DNA of 64,000 bases from the NCBI RefSeq assembly GCF_040939455.1, contig NC_134112.1, positions 65,985,001 to 66,049,000 of the forward strand, given 5' to 3'. Made by a program: the position numbers and the translations under genes. Below are positions 47,959 to 60,757 of the stretch, piece by piece (positions within the stretch are counted from its first letter, which is position 1; every line of letters begins with the position of its first letter). The notes beneath the pieces are model-generated. The model was not told the origin of the DNA, did not search any database, and saw only the letters and a list, made by a program, of their open reading frames with translations. This DNA is from Microcebus murinus (lineage: Eukaryota > Chordata > Mammalia > Primates > Cheirogaleidae).

Positions 47959-48039
47959 GCAATGGTGCTAAGAGATATGATCATGTATAGGAAAAAGGGA
48001 AAGAAAGATATTTAAGACTGAAATCCAAATTTCCTAGTA

Positions 48040-48475
48040 TGGTATACATAGTCCTTCATAAATGTGCCTCTTGTTTTGCTTCATTTCTATGCACTCTTTA
48101 CCATGTTCCCTGGATCACTCTTTCACCTCCTTGAAAATGCCTTGCTCTCTCATAGCTCTGGACATTTACACGCACTGCTGTTTCTGCCTCCTGGAAGGCT
48201 TCCTCCTGCTCTTTACCTAGGTAACTCCTCTTCATCTCTCCAGATAGTGCTTATATGCCTCTTCCTCCCTGAAGGCTCCAGGTCTTCTTCCTCTTTCAGC
48301 AGTCCATGAATATTTATAACTAATAATTATCGTACTTGGTAGTGATGGTCTAATTAGTTCTTTCTCTCTTACTAGGTGTGGGCATATAAATGTGTCATAT
48401 TCCAAATATATGGCATGTAAGTACAAAGAAGCTCAAAAAATGTTTGTCAGTTGATTAAATAAATCAAACTACAGA
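48040..48475 (+). mobile_element. L2 3' end
   Basis: 'catgttccctggatcactct', 'tgctgtttctgcctcctgga', 'taactcctcttcatctctcc' and the tail 'gtttgtcagttgattaaata' follow the L2 order. The 81-codon frame at 48064-48309 is chance reading of it. Confidence 0.7.
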
Positions 48476-50914
48476 ACATGTGGATGTAGATTAGATACAA
48501 ATTGGCAACCGTTACCTAGCTGCACCCATGGGGACGCATGTGCTCGCCTAGAGAAGGAGAAGAAAGCAGGAGTGCTAAGGACAGACACCTGGTGGGCCAC
48601 AGCATTTCAGAGGCAATGCTGGAAAGCTATCAACCGTATGCAAGAATCAGTAAACTTGTTTGAGCAGTAACACATACACCTCTAGACCAGAGCTCACAAG
48701 ACTTATGCACACGTAGAGCTGTACTGCTCAGCTTGGAGAAAGGAGAGCATTGAGATTAGGCACAACAGAAGAAAGCAGTCAAAGATGAGGGGAGGAAATG
48801 GTCGTAAATCACCTTTAAGACTGCTGCTATTCATTCTTTTGATTAAGTCTTAAAGAGGATAAAAAGATGCAGATAAAATCTCTTACAACTCAGAAAATTA
48901 TGTTCACGGAGTGTGGTTATACATCTGCTTATATGCCTATGACTCATATAGACTAAACACATAATGTAAAACAACTCAGCAGATTAAAATATCCCTTGTA
49001 ATGGAAGTATTTTGTTACTTTATAAACACTTTGCTTTCAGAAGGGTAAATAAAATGCTTTCTAAAAATTTTAGCTGAATTTTAAGTGAATTTCATAAGCT
49101 CTTAATACCACTTTTGTCAGAAAGAAACAGTGTCTATGTGAAACAAAGATGCTATTCAACGGCCAACATTTACCATTTATGAGAAATAATTGCAAATCTT
49201 TTACTTGAAATATGATCTGCTTACTTTTTATCAGGTTAACCACTAAATGAATTAAATCAAAATAAAAGAAATTTAAACTATCATATAGATTTTTGCTACT
49301 TTTATTATTTGTAAAGAATCTAGCTGCCTCTTGAGAAGTCATCTTGTTAGTAAAACACAGTTTGAATAATCAACAAAGCAATGCTACTGTGATCATGTTA
49401 AAAGTGTATTGGTTCAATGTCAGTCCTAATATTGATGCTAAGTTCCTGAATATATAGACCTCATTGTTGTTATGTTAGGGAGAATTAAGTTAATTGAGTC
49501 ATTCCAACTTTATATGCTTTCTATTGCCTGTGTGATTTTTTTATTTTTTATTTTGAGTTCCTACAAATAATAGTTATCTTGCTTTAGTACTTTGATTACA
49601 GTAGTTAATTCAGAGAAATCTGTTGAGGGTTATTCGACATTCAATCAATAACAAGCTGGCACAAGGCCAAGGCTGGGATGCTCTGTGAGATACTCTCATT
49701 TCCATATACTGAAGTTGCTAAGAGTAAATAACATGTATTCTTTTGATTTTCAATATGCCAAGTAATTATTGTCTAAAAGTTAATAACAGATTAAAGTTAA
49801 AATTTATAAAGAGATATGGGATTCATGTCAAAGATAACATAGTGGGAATAAAATAAATACTGGTAGGGTTACTGTGAACCAGAAGTTCCTTATGGCTAAC
49901 TATGGACTATCTGTGTGTAGTTTATTTACAAAAAAAAAAATTATATTTCAAATTGATATTTCCTCAAGTAGACTGAATAATTATACATCACATTTCTTTT
50001 CTCTGTGTTGGTTATGTATATGCCAGAGAAAAGGCTGATCATTTTAACAGTAGCCTAACGAAAATATGATAACAGAGGCAAATTGATTTTCTCAAAGTTA
50101 TAAATAATTTTGAGATTATCCACTGCTATGGATTATAATGACTTTACTCCACTGACTCTGATAATTTAGTGGTGGCTCTAATTTGTAAATTCTCTTAATG
50201 TTTTCTAAAACAATTCTGTTGTGTGATATATTTAAATTGATCTTGGTCATGCAAAAGGCTGATGTTGACTGTTAAAACTCTTGATGCGTTATTGGCCTAG
50301 AAATAATGTTAAATTGTCAGGGCTCCAGTCTGAAGAGTGAAGTTTGCTTAGCCCTTGTGGCCCTACTGCTACTGCTCGATGGAAGCACTCACTGCCTCGT
50401 GGAGAGAAAGAGAGATATGAGGCGATGATGAAAGTTTCATATTTGGCACTCCTGTCTTCATGTATGCTCTGTGCTGTCATCAATCCATTTCCCTACCAAA
50501 GTGAAATGGAATAAGGTATGCCTGTAACACCACACATACAATCTTCCCTGACTTTGGATGAAGTTTTTTCATAAAAATTTTTGGCCATATTTAACCCATT
50601 GCATCCAGTAATAACTATCATAGGAAACCACAGTTCCAAAGTTTCCTTTTTTCTTCAAATTATTTTAAATTTTTTTTCCAGTTGGCTTCTCTATGTCTTC
50701 TTAAACCTGAGCGACAACTGCTTCATTACTTTGAAGAGATTTTCACTTGGGTTGGGGGTTAAGGGAGGATGTCTCAACCCAACTTATTTATCAGTCAAAG
50801 AGAACATCTTCCCCAATCATCAAAAATCCTGAGAGTTCACTATCAGTAGCTACAGTGCCCATGCGCCTAGAGCACCAAGATATTAATATACAGATAGTCC
50901 AAGGAAGAGGAGTC
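48476..50914. other. Long stretch without recognised repeats or genes
   Basis: About 2.4 kb without a clear transposable element, unusual in this window. It is AT-rich, with runs such as 'taagttaattgagtcattcc' and 'gacattcaatcaataacaag' that contain homeodomain-like TAAT/ATTA cores. The frames are short and lack domains. Confidence 0.45.
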
Positions 50915-51150
50915 TGCGTGCAGAGAGCACAGGCTTTTGGGGTCAGAAAACCAAGTTGGAATCCAGACTCTGAAAATTAACAACTGCATCATCTTTATTG
51001 TTACTTCATCTTTATTGTTACTTTATTGTTACTCCTTTCAGTCTTACTTTTCTCATTGTCCAATGAAAATAACAATTATCAGCTCTGTAAGGTTGCCACA
51101 AGAATTAAATGGTGTAGATTGTCAAGCTCTAGCATGGTACCCTGCTACAT
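50915..51150 (+). mobile_element. MIR SINE with internal 17-bp tandem repeat
   Basis: 'gcagagagcacaggcttttg', 'gttggaatccagactctgaa', 'ctctgtaaggttgccacaag' and 'agcatggtaccctgctacat' are MIR landmarks. Inside it, 'catctttattgttactt' is repeated in tandem 2.6 times (50989-51033). Confidence 0.8.
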
Positions 51151-51764
51151 ACTAGCTGTGATGACAGCCCCACAGAAAGTCAGGTACAGATAAAGTCTGA
51201 GGTTCTGTACAGTAATAATAACAAAGAATAAGGTGTTAAAAATATGTATAGTATATCATATCCCACTGTTAACTGTTAATAGTACCAAATTAGGAATTAT
51301 GACTTTGAGAAAAATTGTATTTGGTTAACTTGTGGTTACTGGTTTACAATGTTTATCATAAGTGTAAAATGATTGCAAGAAATCTTGTCCCCGTAAGTAT
51401 TCTTCTTAAAAAATCTATCTATAATAGCAATAAAATATGATTGCTGTTATGTTTCATTTTTTGATACAGAGATAAACTTTGAAGGAGCTTTTCTATGTAC
51501 CGAGATGAGCTCAATAAAATTGAAATCCCTTGGATTAAGGTAACATCCCTAAGAGACTTCTGCCTCTGGTAGAGGCATTTGCAGTAATGAACAAAAGAAA
51601 AATGGAAGACTCCACTCTTGCTTTAAATTACGTGTATGACAGATCACAAAGAAACTGCTTTTAGTTAAATGAGCAATATTTTCTTGATTTTTCTCCCAGC
51701 TCTTTAATACCAGGTAAAAGGTCCATTGGAAGTATGAATTTTCCTAGGAAAATAACACTGCATT
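51151..51764. other. Unique sequence, nothing recognised
   Basis: No gene or repeat is recognised. Confidence 0.5.
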
Positions 51765-53140
51765 ATAAATGGTGCCAGTTTCTGACCACTGACTCATTCT
51801 TTAAGTCCTGCTGGCTTCGTTTTTGCTATTCAACAGAACTGCATTCTTAAAAATCACCAATGCCTCCAATGGATTGTCTTCAGTCTCCATCTTCCTCTGC
51901 AATATTGCGCATGTTAATCCCTGCTAAAAAGCCCTCCGTGGTTACTACCCTACTTCTCTTCCTAGCACTCTGAACACATGGTGATAATGTTTTGCTGACT
52001 TATCAGCATCTGCATTTCCTAAATGTAGCTATATTTCCTGAGTTTTATCTTCTTTTTCTGCCCTCTTTATCTTCTTTCCCTTTGTGAACCCATCCATCGC
52101 CATAGTTTCAACTCCTACCATGTTGCAAATAACCCTCAAATCCATATGTATAGCCCTAACCTTTCTTCTGACCTCCAGACCTAATTCTCAGAGGCCAGGA
52201 GGATATGGCCAACAGAATGTCCTCCTCATTATGCAAACATGTGCACACAACACATCAGTTCATCTTCGGTTCCCTCAACTGAGTATTGTGCCCTGGCTTC
52301 TTGATTTTGGGGTCTCCCCATCACCCGACCTTACCTATAACCTTCGGGCAATAATTGGATTGTCTTCATGTCACCACCCTCATGTCTAATTAGATGTCAG
52401 ATTATTTATTGCTTGAATTCCTCTGCTCCTTCCATTCCCACTGCCCTCATCTAGTAGGAATAAATTCTCACTTCTTCCTCTCTGAATGAACACAGTAACT
52501 TGTATACCAAACTCTCCACTTGCAACCTTGTTTTGCTTCAATTACCATACACCAGATGAATTTTCTAAAGCTTTTTTCCATCAGGTCATTCCCATGATTA
52601 AAACACTTCAATCATTCTTCACTTCCTGCTAATATAAGTAAAAGATGCATAGCTTGGCATTCAAGAACCATCACAATATCATGCCCACCTACTTCTCCAT
52701 TCATCTCTCTGGATATTCTTCTACCATGTAACTTATACAAGCTTCATACAAATTCTCAAGGGTGACTTCAGTGCCCACCAAAGTGCGAGAACTACTGCCC
52801 TAAACTACAACCAAAATGAAATGGTTACAATTATTGCTTGGTTATTCTATATTATTCCTGTAAGTATTCTTCATCACCACCTCCCCAGCCTCATCTACTC
52901 ATATTTTAATATCCAGCAACATTTCCCATAGAGCTCTTTAAAAATGACTCTCTTCTACCTCCAATTCTATAAATATGTTTCTCATTGTTTTCTTTATAGT
53001 TATTTATATGCCTCGTCTGCCCTACATATCTATAAGATCCTCAAATGCAGAACCCATGTCCAAATCATGTTTTTATTTCTTGAATTACTAAATATAACAT
53101 TTTATCCATAATAGGCTCTCAACAAATACCTTCTTCCTAA
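51765..53140 (+). mobile_element. Long L2 relic (internal region plus 3' end)
   Basis: 'caatgcctccaatggattgt', 'ccatagtttcaactcctacc', 'tcaggtcattcccatgatta' + 'aaacacttcaatcattcttc', 'tgcccacctacttctccatt' and 'ataggctctcaacaaatacc' trace the C-terminal ORF2 region and 3' end of L2 in order over 1.4 kb. The 101-codon frame at 52084-52389 retains no clear reverse-transcriptase motif. Several gaps are likely. Confidence 0.65.
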
Positions 53141-54337
53141 ACAAAATGTTACAATGACATTCTCTTAGACAAAATCACTTTAGGAAGGAACCTCTAAATG
53201 TTCATGGCTGGCAACACGGACCTATGTATTAATTTTAGCATCAAATATATTTCATAACATAAATTACTTTAAAATTTAGATCTAATGATCATAGAAATGT
53301 ACTTTAAAAGAAGAAATTTTTAAAATTTTATAATTTTTTATGAAATAGTCAAAGCATGTATACATAAACCAGTTTGGACTCTAATTTCTCAGTTTAGACT
53401 TTCATGCACCACACATGTGGTGTAAATTCACATTATACACCTTTTTTTCCTGGGAAGCTATTTTATTATTGTCATTCAGAGTCCAAGGACAAAATAAACT
53501 AACTACTAGTTTCTTTGTAGCTTTGGTCAAGTTTGCTAGTTAGCCTTTCACTGAGGGGTCAGCCCTTTTAGGGTCTAGGGTAGGTTTCTGTCCCAGCACC
53601 CTCTTACCTGCTAGCTCACACTGTCCACATCTTCTACCCTATGATACTGGGAACATGTAGCTCATGATAATCTTCCAAACTGTGACAGATTCACATTTTG
53701 AGCTTACCTTTCTTAGCCTTATGTTTTCTCTACACACATTTTTTCTTATGTTCCTATTTGTATTTTATTCAACATTTTTAAGCGTTTATGGCAGGAGGAA
53801 ATCTCACATCAATTCAGTGTGCTATATTGATGGGAGCTTCACATTTCCTTTAATGTTGTTATACTGTTCTTGCAATTAATTGAAAAAAAATCCATTGATT
53901 ATTAAAAATGGGCTCTACTAAATATAATAACCACATTGAATGTATGGACTGCTAAGTAGAACAGCTGCATTTGATTTTTAGAGCTGAAAATAGTGTTTTA
54001 TTAAAGAAAATAAATCTCAAACCTTGCTGGTTATTTAAGATTTGTTATTTTATTTTATTTTATTGTGGTATAGATTATAGCCATGGGTATAAATAGCTCT
54101 TTCTAGGAGGCATTACAACTCAGAGCAGTTTGAACCAGTGTGAAAACAGCTAGAAGCAGGAAATCAAAATACGGCTTATTCCCACGAAAGGCAAGGGATT
54201 CCACTAGACATTGTATGTGTCAGTGTGACTGCTAACTAGAAGAGCATTAGTGATCACTTTATTAGTTGCTAATAATCTTCAACAATTTAGCAATATGGTG
54301 CAGAGAAACCAGCACAGTTTAAATAAAGGGCCAAGAG
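53141..54337. other. AT-rich sequence, nothing firmly assigned
   Basis: A (TTTTA)n stretch lies at 54045-54065. A block at 53420-53640 may be an old repeat but cannot be named. Confidence 0.4.
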
Positions 54338-54460
54338 CAGTGTTTTTCAAAATACAGTCCAAGCCATCTACACAAGAATCTCCCAGGGTGCTTATTTGAA
54401 TCTCCATCTTAAACAATCCCTATTGGTGATGCTTCTCTACATTTAAGTTTGAGATCAACC
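54338..54460. mobile_element. MER5A-like hAT MITE
   Basis: 'cagtgtttttcaaaatacag', 'acaagaatctcccagggtgc', 'ttatttgaatctccatctta' and 'agtttgagatcaacc' follow the MER5A layout with both inverted ends roughly kept. Confidence 0.75.
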
Positions 54461-54924
54461 AGTTAAGTGTATAAAAGCAACAATTTTGGTGAGAAAATAT
54501 AAATCATATCAAGAGAATTGAAGTTACATTTGAGACAAGGAAGAATGAAAACCAAGGACAACTGACATGAACTATAGGCTATGTATTAAATTGTCTACTT
54601 CTTAAGAAAAACAGGGATTTTGTGTGCCTTAATGTAAAGTGATCTCCCAGGTGTAAGAGAATACAAAATAGGAAAATCTCATCTATCCCAACCGCTCTAG
54701 TCTGAGACACCATCACATTTTAGCAGGACTATTTCATTAGCCCCCTAATTGGTTTCAAATATCACCTTATCAGCAAAGCTTTCTATGTTCTCCACATTTA
54801 AAACAGCACCATCTGATCACTTTCTGCTCTCCTTACCTTGTGCTACTTTTCTTCATTGCACTTATCTCCAATTGATATATTACATACCACAGGCTTATTC
54901 ATTTGTCCTCTATCTATATCCACT

Positions 54925-55045
54925 CGCTAGGCTGTAAAACTATAAGAACAAGGACTTTGCTTTTTTAACTGCTGTATCCCCAGTGCCTGGAAGACAGCCT
55001 GGCATATGTAGAGGCTCAACAAATACTTACTAAATAAATAAATGA
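54925..55045 (+). mobile_element. L2 3' end
   Basis: 'ctgctgtatccccagtgcct' + 'ggaagacagcctggcatatg' and 'aggctcaacaaatacttact' are classical L2 3' terminal text, followed by (AAAT)n. Confidence 0.85.
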
Positions 55046-56014
55046 AAGCGCTTAAGCAAGTCCTCTCTTCCTTCTGGCTTATTAAAGAGAATGGAGGATT
55101 TCTAGAGAGAATAGGGAAAAAATCCAGAAAGGGTCCAGAGAGGAAGAGGCCTTGTGAGTGTGGAGCAAACCAAACCAGTGCCATGAGTTTGACAGGAAGA
55201 AGAACCTCACAGAAAAAGGAAAGAACAGAACTTCAAATCCCCTGGAACACTTGCCCTGAAATCAGTTCCTTGTAACAGAAGGTCAAACTAGTCTTTCTGG
55301 AGAAGTAGCAGTAGCAATGCTACAGGGGAGAATCTGGAGACCCGCGCAAGTGGGAGGTCACGTGGTTGGAGATAGATGCTTTCCTTCTGAGAGAACACAT
55401 CTTCATCAGGTGCTAGTTTCCAACCTAGGATAAAGATCTCAAATACAGGTCACTGAGGGTACAGAACAAAGTACGAACATCTCTAACGACTGACTCTGGA
55501 AGAATGATAAAGTCCTAAAAAACAAAACTATCTCCCTGCAGACTTATGAAACTTTGGAATACACAAGGATTATCTTTTTCTTTTTTTACCTTTGAAAAGA
55601 GAAAAGATCATCTATAAATGAATAGCTGGCTTAAAAAAAAAAAAAAAAGAGGAAAAGATTGGAATTTGTTTTTCTGGGTGGTAACTTACAATCCTGGAAT
55701 GACTGTCTCCTGGCAGGGACAGAATGCAATCTTAAGGAGATGAGGAAGAAAATATTTGGCAGCCTTACCTAAGATACTGTAAAGCCAGATAAAATCAGAT
55801 ACAAAAGAGAACAATAGAAGTTATGTAGAAAAAGGAACTATAGTAAAGTAAAGTAAGTCTCGGGAAAATTAAGGTGCAGAGAAATTAAGTCCAGTATTTA
55901 AGTCCAATAAGCCTGTGAAACAGAGTGTAAGTCCTGACACAGGAGTAAATGTGATCTCTTGGCTATTATTAAGGTTGGGTGAGAAGGTACTCAGGACTGA
56001 ATATATGATTGACT
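55046..56014. other. Unique sequence, nothing recognised
   Basis: No gene or repeat is recognised. The 77-codon plus frame at 55042-55275 and its antisense frame lack domains. Confidence 0.45.
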
Positions 56015-56655
56015 GAGGAGGGGGGGTTCCTCAAAAAGTTGAACATAGAATTACTATTGACCCAGCAATTCCATTCCTAGGTATATATCCAGAGAATTGA
56101 AAACAGGGACTCACACAAATACTTGAACACACAAGTTCATAGTAACACTGCTCAAAATAGCTAAAAGTGTAAATAACCCACAGTATTCATCAAAGAATGA
56201 ATGGATAGCTGAAATGTGATATATATATATATGTGTGTGTGTGTTTATATACATATATATATATATATATGCAATAGGATATTATTCCTCTATAAACAGG
56301 AATGAATTACTGATACACGAACATGAATAAACCTTAAAAAAATCTTTCTAAGTGAAAGAAGCCAGACACAAAAGATCATATATCATATGATTCCATTTAT
56401 ATGAAATATCCAGAATAGGTAAACCCATAGAGCTAGAAAGCAGATTGGTTATTGCCAGGGGCTGGAGTCAGAGGGGAATGGGGAGTAATTGCTTATTAAC
56501 AGGTACAAGATTGCCTTTTGGGGTGATGAAAACATTTTGAAATTAGAGACAGTGGTTGCATGCCATTGTAAATATCTTAAGTGACAGAATTTCACTCTAA
56601 AGTGGTTAATTTCATTTTGTATCACTTTCACCTCAATAATAAAAAGAATAAATGT
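56015..56655 (+). mobile_element. Ancient L1M 3' end with TA/TG microsatellite
   Basis: 'cccagcaattccattcctag', 'ggtatatatccagagaattg', 'gaagccagacacaaaagatc', 'ttattgccaggggctggagt' and 'gtatcactttcacctcaata' are the ORF2 end and 3' UTR of an L1MB/L1MC-type element. A (TA)n(TG)n(TA)n tract is inserted at 56219-56271. The long minus frame 56449-57036 is a shadow. Confidence 0.85.
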
Positions 56656-56694
56656 AGTCTCAAAGGCTAAAAACATTCTTAAATAATTTTTTTG

Positions 56695-56748
56695 AAAGAC
56701 AGAGAGGAGAGGGAAGGGAAAAGGAGAGGGGAAGGGAGGAGGGAGCAG
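56695..56748 (+). repeat. Polypurine G-rich tract
   Basis: About 50 bases of nearly pure A/G directly after the L1M tail, including 'gggaagggaaaaggagaggg' and 'gaagggaggagggagcag'. It has at least five GGG runs with short purine loops, so it could form a G-quadruplex or triplex. Confidence 0.8.
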
Positions 56749-57269
56749 CGGTCCATGATAGCAAGTCACATGCTTATAGGAACAGCCCACACCCAAGGGC
56801 GGCAGCATACTACAGGGCCACCTCATGGGGATAACAAGGTAGCGAGACACAGAAGCAACAGAATTGTGAAAGGATGACACAGACAACCTAGTCAGACAGA
56901 CCATTAGGAACAATGGTTTCCAATTCAGGAGGCAAAACACAGAGACAAAAGAGGAATGATGTACTCCACAGATGACATATACTGTGGGAACTGCAAAGGT
57001 TAATAAAGTGAGGTCTTTATCTCCAAAAGCCAACACTCCAATACACCTGTGACTTTCAGAGGAAGGCCTCGTGTCATGGTAGAGGTGATCGTAAATGTCA
57101 AGATCATTCAGAAGAGAGAGAAACCACTTTTCAAAAGTATTAAACAGAAACAGAAAAAAGTTTCCTAAACCTTTGCACTGTCCCTTACTGAATGATCACA
57201 GATGGGGATGGGGGAAAAGAAGGAAAAGTCATGAAGACAGAGGGTGTGGCTTCGTGTATGCACCAAGCG

Positions 57270-57840
57270 GCTCCATAGGCAACAAGGCTGGCAAGGAGGA
57301 CTCTGTCTGGACCAGTGCCTGAATGCCAGGCTAAGGAGTCTGCATCGTATTCAGCAGCTAACGGGGAGCCATGGAGGGTTCTAAGTCACAAGTGACATGA
57401 GCTTTGCTTCAGGAAAATTAATCTGGAAGGTATGTGTAAGAAGAAAAAAACACTATAGTTAGGTAGAGCAATTAGAAGTGAATTCTACTAGGTCAAAAGG
57501 AATAAGTACATGTGTTTAGATAATTTCCATGGGATCAGGAAAGAGGCACAGATAAAGCAGAAAGCTGATTGGAAGTAGAATACTTCCAAAAAGAATACTC
57601 CAAGAATTTGATCTGGGGAGACTGGATGGGTAACTGTGTCATTAGTTTAAAAAGGTCGTACTGTAAGTAATTAGGAAGGAGGTGAATACAGCACATGCAT
57701 AAGTTCCATTTTAGATGTATTATGTTGGAAATGCTGCAGGAACATCTAGGTGGAGATCCCAATAGGTACCAATAAAGCCCAAGGGAGGATATTAGAAGTC
57801 TTGGAGACATCCATAAAGGACTAAGGGTTGAAATTCCATT
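57270..57840 (-). mobile_element. L2-like relic, antisense
   Basis: 'gggagccatggagggttcta', 'gtgacatgagctttgcttca' and 'catctaggtggagatcccaa' match the complement of an L2 ORF2/3' region in order, at high divergence. Confidence 0.5.
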
Positions 57841-58274
57841 GAAGTTGGTTATGCAGATGGTCTGTGAACACTTGAGGAAATGAAATCAACCAGAAGCAAG
57901 CAGTCTGCTGCCAATTAGTTATACCAAATTCACCTCCATTTCTTTGTGATGAGGTATTTAGGCTATAAATCAGGGAAGTGTTTTAGACATGGTATGGTCT
58001 TGATTTTGTGACAGGTATTTTATGATATCATTTCATGACTAAAATGAAAGCATGCTAGGTAACAAAGCAGATGTAGATAGATTCAGAGTTAACTGAATAA
58101 TCATACCTGAAGCACATTGATTACAACATTGCTGACATGAACACAAACACAGGAGGACTAAAATGTTTTAACTTTACACTAAAATATCCATACTCTTAAA
58201 GGAATGGCTGATTTACCTTACTGAGTAGTTGAAGAAACCTCTGATAGAATCACAACAAAATATTTTGTTGGTTT
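57841..58274. other. Unique sequence, nothing recognised
   Basis: No gene or repeat is recognised. Confidence 0.5.
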
Positions 58275-58892
58275 TGTTGGGGCTCAGAAAACAATTCCCC
58301 AAAATGAAGGCCTCAGACACAGCCTCAGAAGCAAAAGTTTTTCCCTGACCTTCTGTCCTCCTGTCTCTCAGTCCGTTCTTCCTCTTGGCTAGCCATAGAA
58401 ACTAGAATCCCTCTTCTCCAAGGCAGGTCATAAAAACCAGAACCTCTTTTCCCCAAAGCCAGTCATAAACCTAAAAATATTATTCTAACTTTCCCTCTGC
58501 CCTTCTATGTAAAAACTGGCCATAAAGAAATTATCTGACCTATCTTATTTGACTGTAGGTCATAAGACCCCCATTCCAAAGAGGGTCCTGGCCCACATGC
58601 TCAGAGAGGTTAAGAACAACCTAGACAGACAGGCCTTGCTGGGTTTCCCCACTCAGTCTATTAGCATTAGAGCACACCCTTTTTCTACAATCACATTTCT
58701 ACATAGCTGTCTATACTTTATTGAACCTAAGCATAAACATTTCCCCTTTATCTTTGGGTCTTCATTCTGAAGGCTCCTGGGTACACATGAATACAATTTG
58801 TATGCCTTTTTCCCAATTAATCTGTCTTTTGTGAGTTGATTTTTCAGCAAACCTTCTGAGGGCAAAGGGGAAATTTTCCTTTGGCCCCTACA
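58275..58892 (+). mobile_element. ERV1 (gammaretrovirus-like) solo LTR
   Basis: Starts 'tgttggggctcagaaaacaa' and contains a run of 'gccatagaaac/gtcataaaaacc/gccataaag' style subrepeats. An R/U5-like block follows: 'ctttgggtcttcattctgaa', 'ggctcctgggtacacatgaa' and 'aatctgtcttttgtgagttg'. It ends '...tttggcccctaca'. It is ~618 bp with TG...CA ends and no internal genes, so it is the product of LTR-LTR recombination. Family within ERV1 not fixed. Confidence 0.8.
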
Positions 58893-60757
58893 GTCTAAAG
58901 TGCTATTCCATGGTTTGGAATTTTAACTAAAACTGACCACAGAAAGAATTCTTAAGAAATTAGCTCAAAAGAACAAGATAAGATTACTTGTGAATATTAT
59001 CTGGAAGGAAATGGCTAAACACAGCGTGTTGTCTTTGTATAATGTCTACATGTAAGAATTCCCCATTAAACAATTTGGGAGGCTTAAATGTTTTATTGCT
59101 AAAGTATTATGGTTAACTGTACATGTCGATATATGCTAATCTTTGTCAAATCATTCATTATAAAAATTATCTTTCAATATTTTAAAGTATCAGCAATTTC
59201 CATTTGAAGATTTTATCACTGAAATTCCATGGGGAGGCAGCAGGGCCTGAAAATTAAGTACAAGGGAATATGTGACAGACTGAGCTCCCATCCAAACCCT
59301 CCGCCCTACGCTTTCTTGACTGTGAGCTAGCAGAAAGAGCTAATATGTAGCTGCAAACTACTCTGAAAATAAAGAGTTCGAAAAGGACCTAACAAAGATA
59401 ATGTGTTCTCTCAAAAGAGAAATCAGTCACGATAACTACTACCTAATGGAATAAACAGATTTAGTCATTATTCAGATATTAATGATGTCTCAATATAAAA
59501 CTTAATTTAATATTATCCCTTTCTAATAATATTTACAAAATACTTACCCCTGAATGTATGAGTCTTATTATTTCATTGTAATTAATCCTTTAGACTCCGG
59601 AATTGTAAAAGGGCAGATAGATGGATGAATGGACAGATGGGAAATCCTTTCCCTAGTTTAGATACCACCCACTGTAGGATCAGAGTTTGTGTTATGTGGC
59701 ACAGACTGCTATGTGTATAATCTACATTTTTTCTCTCTTTCTTATTAATATAACCCTAATTTTCTTCCTGTTGGCAATACGTCAGTAAAGACTATTTCCC
59801 TGCCTCTCTTCTTACCAAGGGTGACCCATGAGATGAAAATGGAAGTTACTGGCTCTTTAAAAGGGGGCTGAGAGAATATCCTCTCCCCTACTCCGCATTG
59901 CCTTCCTCTTTCATCCTTTGCAGAATTCAGTAGTGATGGTTGGAGCCGAGCAGCAGCCATAGAAACTGGCATAGAAGCTTTACATGCCCTTAGGACTGAA
60001 ACTCCTTCGAGCTAAGGAAGGCAAGGCTGGAAGACTGGAGTTGCCCTGGACCTCTGAGAGAAGGAGAAAGCCAAACAGATTCTGTTATACACAGTTAAAC
60101 TTAGCCAAAACCAGTACACACAAGATATCCAGTATTTACCTCCTCACCTTTCCATCACACCATTCTAGTCATAAAATGCTGCCTAATTTAAAACTGTACT
60201 ATTTGCAAGTCATTCTAAAGTTTTCACAAATATCAAAGTATAGAAAGACCCCAGCACATGCCTGGAGAGTGCACAGCCGTGTGATTATCTGAGATGCTTT
60301 GAGCAATATTTTGTATTCCTATTTTCTAAGTAAGTGCTAATGGCATGGTAATTGTCTTCATAGATTTCCAATGAAGGTGAGGTGCTTTGACAGCTGTCAG
60401 CAAAGTGTCAAATAGACTGTGGCAGTGAAAGGTGAGGGGATTTAAAAGCCCTTATTCTCGGTGGCTTTAATTTGGTCTTCAGCTAAGCTGCTAAATATTG
60501 GCATCCACTGAAGAAATAGTGTTACCCTTCCCCATAACTGCCCACTTCCTATCATGACTCCCTGCCTCAGCTGTCCCAAGCCTCTCTCCCAGACACGGCC
60601 CCAGTTTCAGGGTCTGCCCTAGCCCCTGTGCTAATCCAACTGAATAGCAAAGTACTTATGCTTCCTAATATCCAATTTAATGGGACACAGAATATTAAGT
60701 CACAGATGTTAGGATGTAGGGCTTGCTACACCTAGGAAGATTACTGGGCTTGCTCCC
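58893..60757. other. Mostly unnamed sequence; possible old repeat at 59740-60100
   Basis: The 59740-60100 block ('gggtgacccatgagatgaaa', 'ggctctttaaaagggggctg', 'gtgatggttggagccgagca') has the look of an ancient interspersed repeat but is not identified. The 60330-60520 part is unlike any repeat I know. Confidence 0.4.
60388..60399. promoter_or_regulatory. Perfect palindrome TGACAGCTGTCA (TALE homeodomain-type site)
   Basis: The 12-bp sequence is its own reverse complement, with a CAGCTG E-box core. TGACAGSTGTCA is the known dimer motif of MEIS/PKNOX/TGIF TALE homeodomain proteins. It sits in repeat-free sequence. Occupancy is inference only. Confidence 0.4.

Noticed and set aside
56449..57036. 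195-codon minus-strand ORF
   Set aside because: Half of it is the complement of an L1M 3' end and the rest crosses the polypurine tract, giving Pro/Phe/Leu-rich low complexity. No domain or splice context.
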